Virus record (IMG/VR): IMGVR_UViG_3300037264_009246
Location: 1-54,970 of that record
DNA: 54,970 nt
Source of the DNA: a virus
Strand: one strand, 5' to 3'
Below, piece by piece: positions 1 to 8,005 of the stretch. Under the pieces are notes generated by a model. It was not told the origin of the DNA. It made no database searches and worked only from the letters and a program-made list of their open reading frames with translations. The first letter of the stretch is position 1; each line of letters starts with the position of its first letter. Position numbers and translations under genes: made by a program.

Positions 1-127
1 AAGCTGACAAAGTACGGCACAATGATCATAATTGGTTTTGCCGACCCGGTTGAAGAACCCAAGATCGATGCGATACTTGCGAAAGTGAAAGGCGTAGATT
101 ATCCTATCTGGCCTTTCGGAGAGCAGA
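1..127. repeat. Terminal direct repeat, left copy (circular overlap)
   Basis: The 127 bases here are identical to 54844-54970. A reading frame runs through both copies and joins the two ends of the window into one gene. 127 is also a common assembler k-mer size, so this is most likely the overlap of a circular assembly rather than a biological terminal repeat. The unique circle is then about 54,843 bp. Confidence 0.95.
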
Positions 128-306
128 TGTCAGAAACAGACTGGCATGTGTACGAGCTTCCTGCACCTATCATAGTCGAGAAAGAACAGGAGATCTATTT
201 CCAGGCACTTGCAGGCAGGGCAGGTCTTGACAAACTCAGACCCCTTGGTGTTTTCTTCTCCAAAGGCGATTACATGAGAAGCAAGACTGCATACGCCCAG
301 GTCTGA
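1..306 (+). CDS. C-terminal part of a 222-aa putative virion protein (continues from 54481)
   Basis: This is the 3' end of a gene whose start lies at 54481; the frame is kept across the circular junction (54970 joins 128). The full protein is 222 aa with no signal peptide or obvious membrane segment. A helical, charged N-terminal half is followed by a Thr/Ser-rich beta-like half. I do not recognise the family. It heads a co-directional series of small proteins that look structural, so a major virion component is the best inference. The stop at 304-306 is followed by a 40-bp gap and the next gene. Confidence 0.75.
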   Translation, partial: KLTKYGTMIIIGFADPVEEPKIDAILAKVKGVDYPIWPFGEQMSETDWHVYELPAPIIVEKEQEIYFQALAGRAGLDKLRPLGVFFSKGDYMRSKTAYAQV

Positions 307-346
307 ACGTGACAAACTCCCTTAACACAACAGCAGAGGAGAGAAA

Positions 347-1036
347 ATGGACGTAAGCAATATCAGTGAACGGTTCCTGAAAGAGAACCAGCTCCTTGGT
401 CTTGGGTTTCCAGGCCAGGGATTCGTTTTTTTCAGGTGTACCGGACTTGAAGAAGTATTTTACGAGTACAACGAATCCCCGGCGGCGGTTGCGGCTGATA
501 CTTTTGAGGACGCTTCGCGTCTCGGTATCGCAGCGTATAAGATCGATAACCTGCTCAGGGTTGAGAAATGCGATCACATCTATCAGGTATTCATGGGATG
601 GAAGCCCGGCGCTGTCAGGCAGTACCTCTACTACCCATACGAGACTGCAAGACGCAACCTTGACGTAAAGAGGATATACACAAAATCGCCGTTCGGATAC
701 ATTGACGGGTTTGAATCCCCGTATGATAAACCGAGTGCGGAAACCGAGATGTTCATTCCCAAGGACGTTGAGGTGGCTTTTGCCTGGTGGAACCCGCTTA
801 GCGAAGCAGTGACAGTCGAACAACATATCCTTATCCGCAGGCTTGAAGTCGATGTACTCAGGGATGCAGATCTGGTAGAACGGATCATGAAAGGACAGCA
901 GCCATGCAGGATAACGACCCAGGGCGGTGTAGGGGATTCGTTCAATTATCCCGCAAGGGATAAACTTGATATTGGGTTCGTGAAGCTTGGATCTTCGCGG
1001 TCTGAAATTGAATCTGCTATTGCCAAGGGTGGATGA
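347..1036 (+). CDS. Putative virion protein, 229 aa
   Basis: The start ATG follows a purine-rich stretch (GGAGAG) about 6 bp upstream. The protein is 229 aa, rich in aromatic residues and predicted beta strands, with no membrane segment or signal peptide. No family is recognised. It sits between the junction-spanning 222-aa gene and three tandem paralogues, all on the same strand and closely spaced, which suggests one transcription unit. A structural role (capsid or spike) is inferred from position only. Confidence 0.75.
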   Translation: MDVSNISERFLKENQLLGLGFPGQGFVFFRCTGLEEVFYEYNESPAAVAADTFEDASRLGIAAYKIDNLLRVEKCDHIYQVFMGWKPGAVRQYLYYPYETARRNLDVKRIYTKSPFGYIDGFESPYDKPSAETEMFIPKDVEVAFAWWNPLSEAVTVEQHILIRRLEVDVLRDADLVERIMKGQQPCRITTQGGVGDSFNYPARDKLDIGFVKLGSSRSEIESAIAKGG

Positions 1037-1083
1037 ATTACGCACATACATACATGAATTGAATTAAGAAAATGGAGGACTAA

Positions 1084-1500
1084 ATGCCAAAAAATCAGGA
1101 TATAAAATCAGTAAGTAAGCGACTTGCAGGCAAAAGCTCTCATGTCGTGTTCGGCTCATCTGTTGCAGCAGGCATGAAACGATATGTTACAATGATCAGA
1201 GTCGCTCAGGACCAATCGACTGCAGGAAAGAGCAGCAAAGTGGTATTTACGAGCACGGCAGCTTCAAACACTGCAAGCTCAACAGGAGCAGCATCCACAG
1301 CGATGAAACTCCGTGTGACGATACAATCTGCGCTTGCCACATCCCCTTTCCAGAAAAAGGTAGTACAGATTCCGCAGCAACCAGATACCGAAAATCACCT
1401 GTTCACGATAGCAGCAAGCAAGTGGTTCGGAGCATATCTGGGATCAGTAGCCGGAGCATCAAGCCCTGTGAATGTTTTCGCACAGTGGTACGATCAGTGA
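1084..1500 (+). CDS. Tandem paralogue 1, putative virion protein (138 aa)
   Basis: First of three adjacent homologous genes, with a strong GGAGG site before the ATG. It shares with the next two an N-terminal block (DIK then S/A-K), a glycine/alanine stretch followed by AGMKRYVT, an Ala/Ser/Thr-rich middle, and a C-terminal block ending in Q-W/Y-Y-D. The composition suggests a beta-sandwich subunit rather than an enzyme. Tandem copies with conserved ends are typical of multi-subunit surface layers or virion coats, but no family was recognised. Confidence 0.8.
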   Translation: MPKNQDIKSVSKRLAGKSSHVVFGSSVAAGMKRYVTMIRVAQDQSTAGKSSKVVFTSTAASNTASSTGAASTAMKLRVTIQSALATSPFQKKVVQIPQQPDTENHLFTIAASKWFGAYLGSVAGASSPVNVFAQWYDQ

Positions 1501-1509
1501 GGTGACACG

Positions 1510-1923
1510 ATGGCATCAGGAAAGAATTTTGATATAAAAACGGTCGCAAAGACCATGACGAAAGGAACAAGGGCCGTAATAGGGTCATCTGTGGCAGCAG
1601 GCATGAAGAGATATGTTACCTTCGTGCGGGTTGAAAAGGCAGCCACTAACCAGAAAGGCCAGGGCGCAAAGGTAATATTCGCAAGCGGTGCAGCATCAAA
1701 TACAGCATCTACGCTTACGTTAGCCTCTGCAGTACAGAAACTCCAGGTAGTATTAACATCTGCGCCGACAGCAGATGCATCTGAAGCCCAGATCCCGCAA
1801 AAGATAAACACAGAGCATCCACTGTTCACAATTGCAGCAAGCAAATGGTTCACAGCATTCTGTGCATCAGCAGCGACTTTCTCATCGCCAGTGAATGTGT
1901 TAGCACAGTACTATGACCAGTAA
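1510..1923 (+). CDS. Tandem paralogue 2, putative virion protein (137 aa)
   Basis: Second copy of the tandem family, closest to the preceding gene: both share SSVAAGMKRYVT near residue 30, an ASNTAS block, and FTIAASKWF near residue 115. Its GGTGAC ribosome site lies just after the stop of copy 1, giving a 9-bp gap. Several substitutions are clustered in the middle Ala/Thr-rich part, as expected if the core fold is fixed and a surface loop diverges. Function unknown; structural role inferred from context. Confidence 0.8.
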   Translation: MASGKNFDIKTVAKTMTKGTRAVIGSSVAAGMKRYVTFVRVEKAATNQKGQGAKVIFASGAASNTASTLTLASAVQKLQVVLTSAPTADASEAQIPQKINTEHPLFTIAASKWFTAFCASAATFSSPVNVLAQYYDQ

Positions 1924-1933
1924 GGAGGTTTAA

Positions 1934-2308
1934 ATGGGCCAAGTAAAGAACTACGACATAAAAACGATGTCTAAGCTCATTGCCACGGCGGTAGCCACAC
2001 TCGGTCTTGGAGCAGTACCGGCAGGGATGAAAAGATACGTCACCCTGGCAAGAGTGAACAACGTTGCAGGTCAGCAGAACGTATTGTACATTGCATCTGC
2101 AGCGAACAGCGCCAACACAAGCACGGTTGCACTTGCAAGCGCAACACAGAAATACTCAGTACAGCTCCCGGCTGACGGCGTTGATCAGTTCCCGAACAGC
2201 GTACCCGATCCAGACCGTCCACTGTTCAGTTTTGCGGCGAGCAGCTACGTAAATATGAAGACCTCAAAAGGCAGTGCGCGGGTCTTCATGCAATACTACG
2301 ATATGTGA
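1934..2308 (+). CDS. Tandem paralogue 3, putative virion protein (124 aa)
   Basis: Third and most divergent copy. It keeps the YDIKTMSK start, PAGMKRYVTLARV, a PLFSFAASSY block equivalent to the FTIAASKW of the others, and a QYYD ending, but is shorter by about 13 residues. TAAGGAGG precedes the ATG and includes the stop of copy 2. A hairpin plus T-run immediately follows the stop, so it probably ends the first structural transcript. Confidence 0.8.
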   Translation: MGQVKNYDIKTMSKLIATAVATLGLGAVPAGMKRYVTLARVNNVAGQQNVLYIASAANSANTSTVALASATQKYSVQLPADGVDQFPNSVPDPDRPLFSFAASSYVNMKTSKGSARVFMQYYDM

Positions 2309-2309
2309 T

Positions 2310-2346
2310 CCCCTGAAACAATCAGGGGTTTACCTTTTTTTATTGT
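2310..2346 (+). terminator. Hairpin plus T-run after the tandem paralogues
   Basis: A perfect 7-bp stem (cccctga / tcagggg, 2310-2316 with 2322-2328) and 5-nt loop are followed by a tract containing seven consecutive T. It starts right at the stop of the third paralogue. Archaeal RNA polymerase stops at T-tracts, so this would separate the virion-protein transcript from the sugar cassette. Confidence 0.8.
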
Positions 2347-2389
2347 TGAGTATCATAATTAGTATCGAATAGTATATCTTATTGAAAAT

Positions 2390-2412
2390 GGTATATACCT
2401 GTGGTATATACC
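2390..2412 (+). promoter_or_regulatory. Twin palindromes before the sugar cassette
   Basis: The 10-bp palindrome ggtatatacc occurs twice, 3 bp apart (2390-2399 and 2403-2412), ending 17 bp before the ATG of the DUF115 gene. Each copy contains a TATA-like core. This could be a promoter with an overlapping operator, or a pair of repressor half-sites 13 bp apart. It lies between the terminator and the first cassette gene, where a promoter is expected. Confidence 0.55.
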
Positions 2413-2429
2413 CAAAGAGGGATTTTTAA

Positions 2430-3539
2430 ATGGCGGCAAAAAAAAGCAGCAACCACGTAATAAAAAATGTAGCTGATGAGGACTGGAAAGAATTTATAAA
2501 CAATATAAAATCGCATAACAAGCAGTTCCCGGATAATAAAGTTACAGTGCGTACATTTTTCAAGCTATTGAACACATACTCACCGATGGTTCGCTCGTTA
2601 ATGGTCCTTGACCCGAACGATTCTGATGTACAGCAGCTCGGGGTTAATACTGCACTTCATCTCGCTCCTCTTTGGGTTAAGAACATAGCTGATAACCTTG
2701 AACGTATAAAGCGGGAGCATGATATAAGAGAACTGAGAAATATACATGCTGGAAAAACCGCTATAGTCATAGGCGCAGGACCGTCTCTGTATGACAATGC
2801 TTCATATACAGACCACCTTAAACTTATCTCAGAGTACAGGGACCGTTTCGATGGGGTGATACTTATAGCTGACAGGGTACTTGAACCCTGCCTGAAATGG
2901 GGTATCGGGGATTTTACCTGTGTGGTGGACGGCAGTGAAAAGATATATCAGTTTTTTGATAACGATACGCTCAGGCAGTATAACAACTGCCAGGCTAAAT
3001 TACACGATATGAAAGGGATTTTTGCCACCAGCACACATAAAAAAGTAGTCGATGCCTGGTCAAACGGCATATATTTCTTCGTTCCATCAATCCCGCAGGA
3101 GATACTTCCTAATGCGACATCTCTAATGGCTGATTTTACAGGAAATTCGGATATTAATGCAGGAGGGAACTGTGGGATGCTTGCGTGGAACATGGCTGCA
3201 TTTATGGGCTGCAAAGAGATAGCGATGGTCGGTATGGATATGAGCTATAAAATTAACACGCCGATAGAACAAACCCAAGCCTATGGTCAGTATCTCAGGT
3301 CTATCGGAAAAGAAAGGGTGCACGAAGCGTTCAGAGAGGGCAGACACCCGTTTTTTAAGACACCCTACAGAATAGATAATATATACCAGACATTCAAAAC
3401 TACAGCCCTTATCTGGATTAAAGCATTTAGAGAAAGGGGAACATGCGTAACGTACAACTGCACTGAAGGCGGCGCCCTGCACGGTAAGGGTATTGAGTAT
3501 ATGTATCTGAAAGAATTTTTAGAATCGAGATGCAGATAG
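2430..3539 (+). CDS. DUF115 / Maf-like glycosyltransferase candidate
   Basis: 369 aa. Residues about 108-125 contain IVIGAGPSL, the nucleotide-binding signature of the DUF115 (MptE-like / Maf) family; the core of that domain extends to about residue 280. In bacteria, Maf proteins transfer CMP-activated nonulosonic acids onto flagellins. Here it is the first gene of a cassette encoding a full nonulosonate route, so a protein O-glycosyltransferase is a reasonable inference. Archaeal MptE relatives instead make a pterin cofactor, but nothing else here fits that. The roughly 100-residue N-terminus is unassigned. The acceptor could be a virion protein or a host surface protein. Confidence 0.75.
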   Translation: MAAKKSSNHVIKNVADEDWKEFINNIKSHNKQFPDNKVTVRTFFKLLNTYSPMVRSLMVLDPNDSDVQQLGVNTALHLAPLWVKNIADNLERIKREHDIRELRNIHAGKTAIVIGAGPSLYDNASYTDHLKLISEYRDRFDGVILIADRVLEPCLKWGIGDFTCVVDGSEKIYQFFDNDTLRQYNNCQAKLHDMKGIFATSTHKKVVDAWSNGIYFFVPSIPQEILPNATSLMADFTGNSDINAGGNCGMLAWNMAAFMGCKEIAMVGMDMSYKINTPIEQTQAYGQYLRSIGKERVHEAFREGRHPFFKTPYRIDNIYQTFKTTALIWIKAFRERGTCVTYNCTEGGALHGKGIEYMYLKEFLESRCR

Positions 3540-3548
3540 GGGAATTTT

Positions 3549-4520
3549 ATGGAATCAGAGAAGATCCCATTTCACAGACCGATGCAGTTACCCGGTGATG
3601 AACTGGAAAAAGTGATAAATAAAATTGATGACTGCATGACAACCGGGATGATATCGAACAAAAAGAACGTCAGAGATCTCGAGCAAACAATAGCAGACCG
3701 ATATGATGTCGGGCACGCTATAGCCACATCATCAGCATCCCAGGGACTCCTGATCGCGTTGCAGGCTTTGTACAGGGTACATCCAGTACCGGCAAATTCT
3801 GTAATAACCCCTGCATTTGCGTGGTACAGCTCAAAGTACGCAATAGAATCAGCAGGGAAAACATGCGTTTTCGTTGATATTGATCCTGACACATGGACAA
3901 TGCAACATGGAAAGTACAGGATGGTTATGCCTGTTCACACTTTCGGTAATGTCTGTGAGATAGAAAGTGACTATAAAATATATGACGGGGCACACAGTCT
4001 TGGATCCAGAATAAAGGATTTTGGTGATGCCACAGTTCTCAGCCTGGCACCAACGAAGATCATAACGAGCATAGAAGGCGGCATGATCTTAACTGACGAT
4101 TTTGATCTGGCTGACAGGATAACAGCAATAAGGGATAAAGTGTCAAGGATGAGTGAAATTCATGCAATATTCGGGCTTGCATACCTGACGCACATCGATG
4201 AAGTGATGAAATTCAAGCAACAGGTATTCAATTATTACAGCAAGAACCTTAAAGGCATATTCCAGAAAACAGACCGGCACAGCAACCACAACACAATAGG
4301 GATGCTCACAGATCTCAAGATACCTGACTGTATTGAAACCAAGAAATATTATGAACCCATGAGTGAAAGCAGGATAGGACTTCTGCAAAATACCAGACTG
4401 GTTTATGACACGATTGTTTGCCTGCCATCATATTTTGACTGCCCGTATGAGCAGATAGTTGGTATTATAAACAACTTCAACAGGGTATATGGCTGCGGTA
4501 CTCCCGATGGAGGTAATTAG
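3549..4520 (+). CDS. DegT/DnrJ/EryC1-type sugar aminotransferase (LegC/PseC-like)
   Basis: 323 aa, PLP-dependent. The family motif around the PLP lysine is visible as LAPTKIITSIEGG, with Lys170 as the expected Schiff-base residue; TSSASQGL near residue 60 is the phosphate-binding loop and DGAHSLG near 146 holds the ring-binding Asp. In the legionaminate route this enzyme aminates the 4-keto sugar produced by the dehydratase encoded at 5241. It is shorter than typical family members (about 370-390 aa), mostly at the C-terminus. Its start is 9 bp after the DUF115 gene stop. Confidence 0.85.
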   Translation: MESEKIPFHRPMQLPGDELEKVINKIDDCMTTGMISNKKNVRDLEQTIADRYDVGHAIATSSASQGLLIALQALYRVHPVPANSVITPAFAWYSSKYAIESAGKTCVFVDIDPDTWTMQHGKYRMVMPVHTFGNVCEIESDYKIYDGAHSLGSRIKDFGDATVLSLAPTKIITSIEGGMILTDDFDLADRITAIRDKVSRMSEIHAIFGLAYLTHIDEVMKFKQQVFNYYSKNLKGIFQKTDRHSNHNTIGMLTDLKIPDCIETKKYYEPMSESRIGLLQNTRLVYDTIVCLPSYFDCPYEQIVGIINNFNRVYGCGTPDGGN

Positions 4521-4521
4521 C

Positions 4522-5244
4522 ATGGTATTCATAGCTGCTGAGATAGGTGTTAATTTCAGGAAAATGAGTGAAGCAAAAAGGATGATTGGTCTTGCTAAAG
4601 ATGCAGGCGCAGACGGGGTAAAGTTCCAGGTGTTTCAGGAAAGTCATATAAAAGGTCATCCAAGGGAAAAAGAGCTTCTTAACTTGATCCATAAACAGCA
4701 GTATTTCCAGTTCCTTAAAAATACGGCTGATGAATGTGGTATTGAGTTTTTCGCAACTCCAATGTACCCTGAAGCTGTGGATATGCTTGAAGCTGTTGGA
4801 GTGAAAAGGTACAAAATACGGTATGCAGACAGATGTAATAATAATTTAATAAATGCCGTACTTAAAACAAACAAGAAAATCTTATTATCATGCGATAAAG
4901 CATATTTAGAGCACTTAATGTATGAAAAAAAGCCAGAAGTGCAATTTAATCCAGCCAGGATACATTATATTTATTGCATACCCAAATACCCACCATCACT
5001 CGAAGAAATAGCATTCCCGGCTGATTTTGGAGATAGTTTATTTAATGGATACAGCAACCATTACCCATCAATCAGCGTACCGCTGGCTGCCACAGCGCGG
5101 GGAGCAAACTACATTGAGGTCCATGTTAAGCAGGATAAATATCCTAAAGACTACAGGCCAATAGACGATGTTGTATCAATCACATTTTCAGAACTCAAAG
5201 AACTTGTCAGATTAACCAGGGAGATTGAAAAGGTGATACTTTGA
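4522..5244 (+). CDS. neuB: NeuB/LegI-type nonulosonic acid synthase, short form
   Basis: 240 aa when started at ATG 4522, which has GGAGGT at 4509-4514; a longer in-frame start at 4489 lies inside the previous gene and lacks a ribosome site. The protein shows the synthase barrel: AAEIGVN at the start, GADGVKFQ near residue 32, EFFATP, a YCIPKYP block equivalent to the family CVSxYP, and GYSNHYPS. It would condense phosphoenolpyruvate with the 2,4-diamino sugar. The usual C-terminal SAF (antifreeze-like) domain of about 60-70 residues is missing and the end of the barrel is compact. Confidence 0.85.
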   Translation: MVFIAAEIGVNFRKMSEAKRMIGLAKDAGADGVKFQVFQESHIKGHPREKELLNLIHKQQYFQFLKNTADECGIEFFATPMYPEAVDMLEAVGVKRYKIRYADRCNNNLINAVLKTNKKILLSCDKAYLEHLMYEKKPEVQFNPARIHYIYCIPKYPPSLEEIAFPADFGDSLFNGYSNHYPSISVPLAATARGANYIEVHVKQDKYPKDYRPIDDVVSITFSELKELVRLTREIEKVIL

Positions 5245-6047
5245 CAACGTTCCTGATCACCGGCGGCGCCGGATCACTCGGCAGGCAGATAGTTCAGAGA
5301 TTACCGAACAGTACTGTGAGGGTACTTGATATTGATGAAGCCGGTTTATCCGATCTTAAAGAAATGTACCCGGATACCAGGACTCTTTATGGGGATATCC
5401 GGGACCTTAGCCGTGTCATGCTGGCAATGAAAGGGGTTGATGTATGCGTTCACACCGCTGCCATGAAGAACATAAACGTGACTGAGTATAACGTTCCCGA
5501 GCTGATAAACACCAACGTAACCGGCACGCAGAATCTCGTATTATCAGCAATCGAACAGGGGGTTAGGCATTTCATATTTGTTAGCAGTGATAAAGCAGTG
5601 CATCCCACTACAGCTTATGGCGCTACAAAGCTCATGGGAGAAAATATCATAAAGTGGGCCGGGAAGATCCAGAATAAAACCAAATTCACGATAATTCGCC
5701 CTGGTAATTTCTGGCATAGTAAGGGTAATGTGTTCGAGGTATGGGAGAAACAGATGAAACAGGGCAAACCGCTTACGCTTACAAACAATATGATGATCCG
5801 TCATTTTATCGAAACCGAAAAAGTTGCTATTATGATTATTGGGCTTGTTGGGGCAACCCAGTTCGGGCATACCACAATTATTCCAGCTATGAAAACATAT
5901 TGTATAGCTGAAGAATTGAAGAAAAGGTATCCCGGAGCTGAGATAACAATCACCGGCAGGAGGGATGGTGAAAAGGATATTGAGAAACTGTGGGCTGACA
6001 GTGAGAAAGCAGTTGATAATGGAGATTTCTGGGAGGTAAAATGGTAG
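5241..6047 (+). CDS. NAD-dependent nucleotide-sugar 4,6-dehydratase (LegB/PseB-like)
   Basis: 268 aa short-chain dehydrogenase. The NAD loop is GGAGSLG at residues 8-14; the catalytic set is SDK at 116-118 with Tyr126 and Lys130 (YxxxK). The spacing SSDKAVHP then YGATK is characteristic of UDP-GlcNAc 4,6-dehydratases. It would perform the first committed step of the nonulosonate route. Translation starts at TTG 5241 with AGGTGA 5 bp upstream, overlapping the stop of neuB by 4 bp (TTGA), so the two are translationally coupled. Confidence 0.85.
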   Translation: MTTFLITGGAGSLGRQIVQRLPNSTVRVLDIDEAGLSDLKEMYPDTRTLYGDIRDLSRVMLAMKGVDVCVHTAAMKNINVTEYNVPELINTNVTGTQNLVLSAIEQGVRHFIFVSSDKAVHPTTAYGATKLMGENIIKWAGKIQNKTKFTIIRPGNFWHSKGNVFEVWEKQMKQGKPLTLTNNMMIRHFIETEKVAIMIIGLVGATQFGHTTIIPAMKTYCIAEELKKRYPGAEITITGRRDGEKDIEKLWADSEKAVDNGDFWEVKW

Positions 6048-6661
6048 AAAGATTTGGTAATGTTCTTGCGATCATCCCGGCACGCAGGGAATCAAAGAGG
6101 CTGCCAGGTAAGAATAAGATGATGTTAAGTGTTGGTGGGCTTCCATTATGGGGAAATACAGTAGATATAGCCCTGAATGCTGGGATTAACAATATCGCGG
6201 TATCAACTGATGATAACGAGATTTTAGATAAGATAGAATTATTATTTCCAAAGTCAAATATTTTAGGATTAAAGAGATCTCCTGAAATGTCTGATGATGA
6301 TGCTTCAACAGAGGACGTAATACGTGAAGTAATGCAGCAGGTAGCACACCAGGAACTTAAATATGACACGATCTGCCTGTTACAGCCCACAAGTCCCACC
6401 CTTCAACCATCAACGCTTAAACATGCCATACACCAATATTATAGCAACAAATATCCCTGTCTTGTAGCTGTAAATCCTGATTTTAAACCCTGTGGGGCAT
6501 TCTATATTTTTAACAGGGATAGTTTTTACCAAAATTCAAATATCTGGATGCCCGGAATGGCTGTATATACAGTTGATGAAAAAGAGTCTGTTGATATTGA
6601 CCATATATGGGATTTCAGGATAGCGGAAGCGGTAATGGATGGACTGGTGATAAAGAAATGA
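6041..6661 (+). CDS. neuA: CMP-nonulosonic acid synthetase (NeuA/LegF-like)
   Basis: 206 aa. The nucleotide-binding signature is seen as PARRESKRLPGKN at residues 13-25, with STDDNEI near 55 and LLQPTSP at 113-119, all standard for acylneuraminate cytidylyltransferases. It would activate the nonulosonic acid with CTP, producing the donor for the DUF115 transferase. GGAGG precedes the ATG and the gene overlaps the dehydratase by 7 bp. Slightly shorter than the bacterial enzyme (about 220-230 aa). Confidence 0.88.
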   Translation: MVERFGNVLAIIPARRESKRLPGKNKMMLSVGGLPLWGNTVDIALNAGINNIAVSTDDNEILDKIELLFPKSNILGLKRSPEMSDDDASTEDVIREVMQQVAHQELKYDTICLLQPTSPTLQPSTLKHAIHQYYSNKYPCLVAVNPDFKPCGAFYIFNRDSFYQNSNIWMPGMAVYTVDEKESVDIDHIWDFRIAEAVMDGLVIKK

Positions 6662-7587
6662 TCGGGATATTATCTTCATGCAGCTCTGAGCAGCATCTTA
6701 TAGAGCCGGTGATCGATGAGCTGAATAAACTTGACATGGATCCCTGGATAATCGGGATACCTCAGAATGACATAACAGGATCTTACAATAAGGTAAACAG
6801 TACATTGAATGACGGCACCGGGTATCCAGATGTTAAATTCATCCTGGCTGTTGCAGACAGGCCTGAGCAGATGGGCGGCGTACTTGCTGCGTTTCATAAC
6901 AGGATCCCGGTAGGACATCTCTATGCCGGTGATCAAAATACTGTAGCCACGTTTGACGATATCCACAGGCACGCAATAACCCTGTATTCACAGATACAGT
7001 TCTGCTCATGTGATGAATCAACTGCAAATGTTCGCAGGATGATGATGGGGGCAGGTCTTGCATCAAACGCGCATACAGTCGGTGCAACACACTTTGACAG
7101 CATTAATCCGGAAGTGATAAAAAACAAGTACCGTGACCGTAAATTCAACTTCCCGAATGAGAAAGGTGGGTTCGTACTGGTATCAATAAATTCAGAAACG
7201 TATGGGGATGATAAAAGGCTGATAGCTGAAGTCCTTGACAAAGCATCTTTCTATAAAAGCCACAAATTCGTTCAGGTCCGGGGAAACGGAGATGACCACG
7301 TAGATAATACTATTTTCACAAGGATCGAGACTGAATCAGTAGATGTGATTTATCTTGACAGGTGCGAGCATGACCTGTATCTCTATCTCATGATGAACTG
7401 CTGTGTGTTCATAACAAATAGCTCTGCCGCGATTTATGAGGCCACACAGCTTCTCCGGGCAGATCAGATCGTTATGGTCGGGTTGAGGAATAAAGGAAGA
7501 ACACCTGTGCCAATTTTTGCTCATGACGGGCAGGCATCAAACAGGATAGCGAATTTAATAAAGGGATTTTTAGATGAAACGCTCTGA
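6658..7587 (+). CDS. neuC: Hydrolysing UDP-sugar 2-epimerase (NeuC/LegG-like)
   Basis: 309 aa from ATG 6658, which overlaps the neuA stop (ATGA) and has GGTGAT upstream; an in-frame ATG at 6607 lies well inside neuA. The UDP-GlcNAc 2-epimerase fold is supported by DRPEQM near residue 70, a PVGHLYAGD block, DDIHRHAITLYS, and a late NSSAAIYEA that matches the family NSGG/E nucleotide loop. It removes UDP while inverting C2, giving the free sugar used by NeuB. It is about 60 residues shorter than typical members. Confidence 0.82.
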   Translation: MIGILSSCSSEQHLIEPVIDELNKLDMDPWIIGIPQNDITGSYNKVNSTLNDGTGYPDVKFILAVADRPEQMGGVLAAFHNRIPVGHLYAGDQNTVATFDDIHRHAITLYSQIQFCSCDESTANVRRMMMGAGLASNAHTVGATHFDSINPEVIKNKYRDRKFNFPNEKGGFVLVSINSETYGDDKRLIAEVLDKASFYKSHKFVQVRGNGDDHVDNTIFTRIETESVDVIYLDRCEHDLYLYLMMNCCVFITNSSAAIYEATQLLRADQIVMVGLRNKGRTPVPIFAHDGQASNRIANLIKGFLDETL

Positions 7588-7972
7588 CCACTGGAAAAAT
7601 AATTGGAAGCAGCCTGTAATAGTGCACATGAAACCTACTGAATGGGGCTGGATTGTTCAATATCCTGACCTTTTCAAGTTAGGCAAATACACTGATATCG
7701 GTTTCGGAACTTATATCAATGCAAGGCATGGTGTAGTTATCGAGGATGATGTGCAGATAGGATCGCACGTTTCAATTTACAGTGAGAACTCAATAGATGA
7801 TACCTGGGGTCTTATCGTATTGAAGAAAGGATGCAAGATCGGATCACACAGCGTCATTCTTCCCGGAGTGGTTATAGGTGAGAACGCTAAAGTTGGTGCT
7901 TTCAGCCTGGTAAAAGAGGATGTACCTGCCGGGGCAACTGCTGTTGGGATACCTGTGAGATTAGTACATTAA
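7574..7972 (+). CDS. Left-handed beta-helix acetyltransferase (NeuD/LegH-like)
   Basis: 132 aa with the imperfect hexapeptide repeats of the trimeric acyltransferase family: IGFGTYIN, VVIEDDVQIGSHVSI, CKIGSHSVILPGVVIGENAKVGAFSLV, ending in the usual PAGATAVGIPVRLV. It would acetylate the 4-amino group of the nonulosonate precursor, completing the set of enzymes for CMP-legionaminic acid. It overlaps the neuC end by 14 bp. Small for the family because the N-terminal domain is reduced to about 30 residues. Confidence 0.85.
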   Translation: MKRSDHWKNNWKQPVIVHMKPTEWGWIVQYPDLFKLGKYTDIGFGTYINARHGVVIEDDVQIGSHVSIYSENSIDDTWGLIVLKKGCKIGSHSVILPGVVIGENAKVGAFSLVKEDVPAGATAVGIPVRLVH

Positions 7973-8005
7973 TCTAATATCTTGAATGTCTGCACCGGGG
8001 TTCTA

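Noticed and set aside
236-1051. 271-codon open frame on the - strand
   Set aside because: It is the shadow of the 229-aa + gene, which has a ribosome site and fits the spacing of the virion unit. The - frame has no upstream signal.
4489-4521. Upstream in-frame start for the synthase gene
   Set aside because: The added residues lie inside the aminotransferase gene; ATG 4522 has a good ribosome site and begins at the conserved AAEIG block.
6607-6657. Upstream in-frame start for the epimerase gene
   Set aside because: It would overlap the CMP synthetase by 55 bp; ATG 6658 forms the usual ATGA overlap and has a GGTGAT site.
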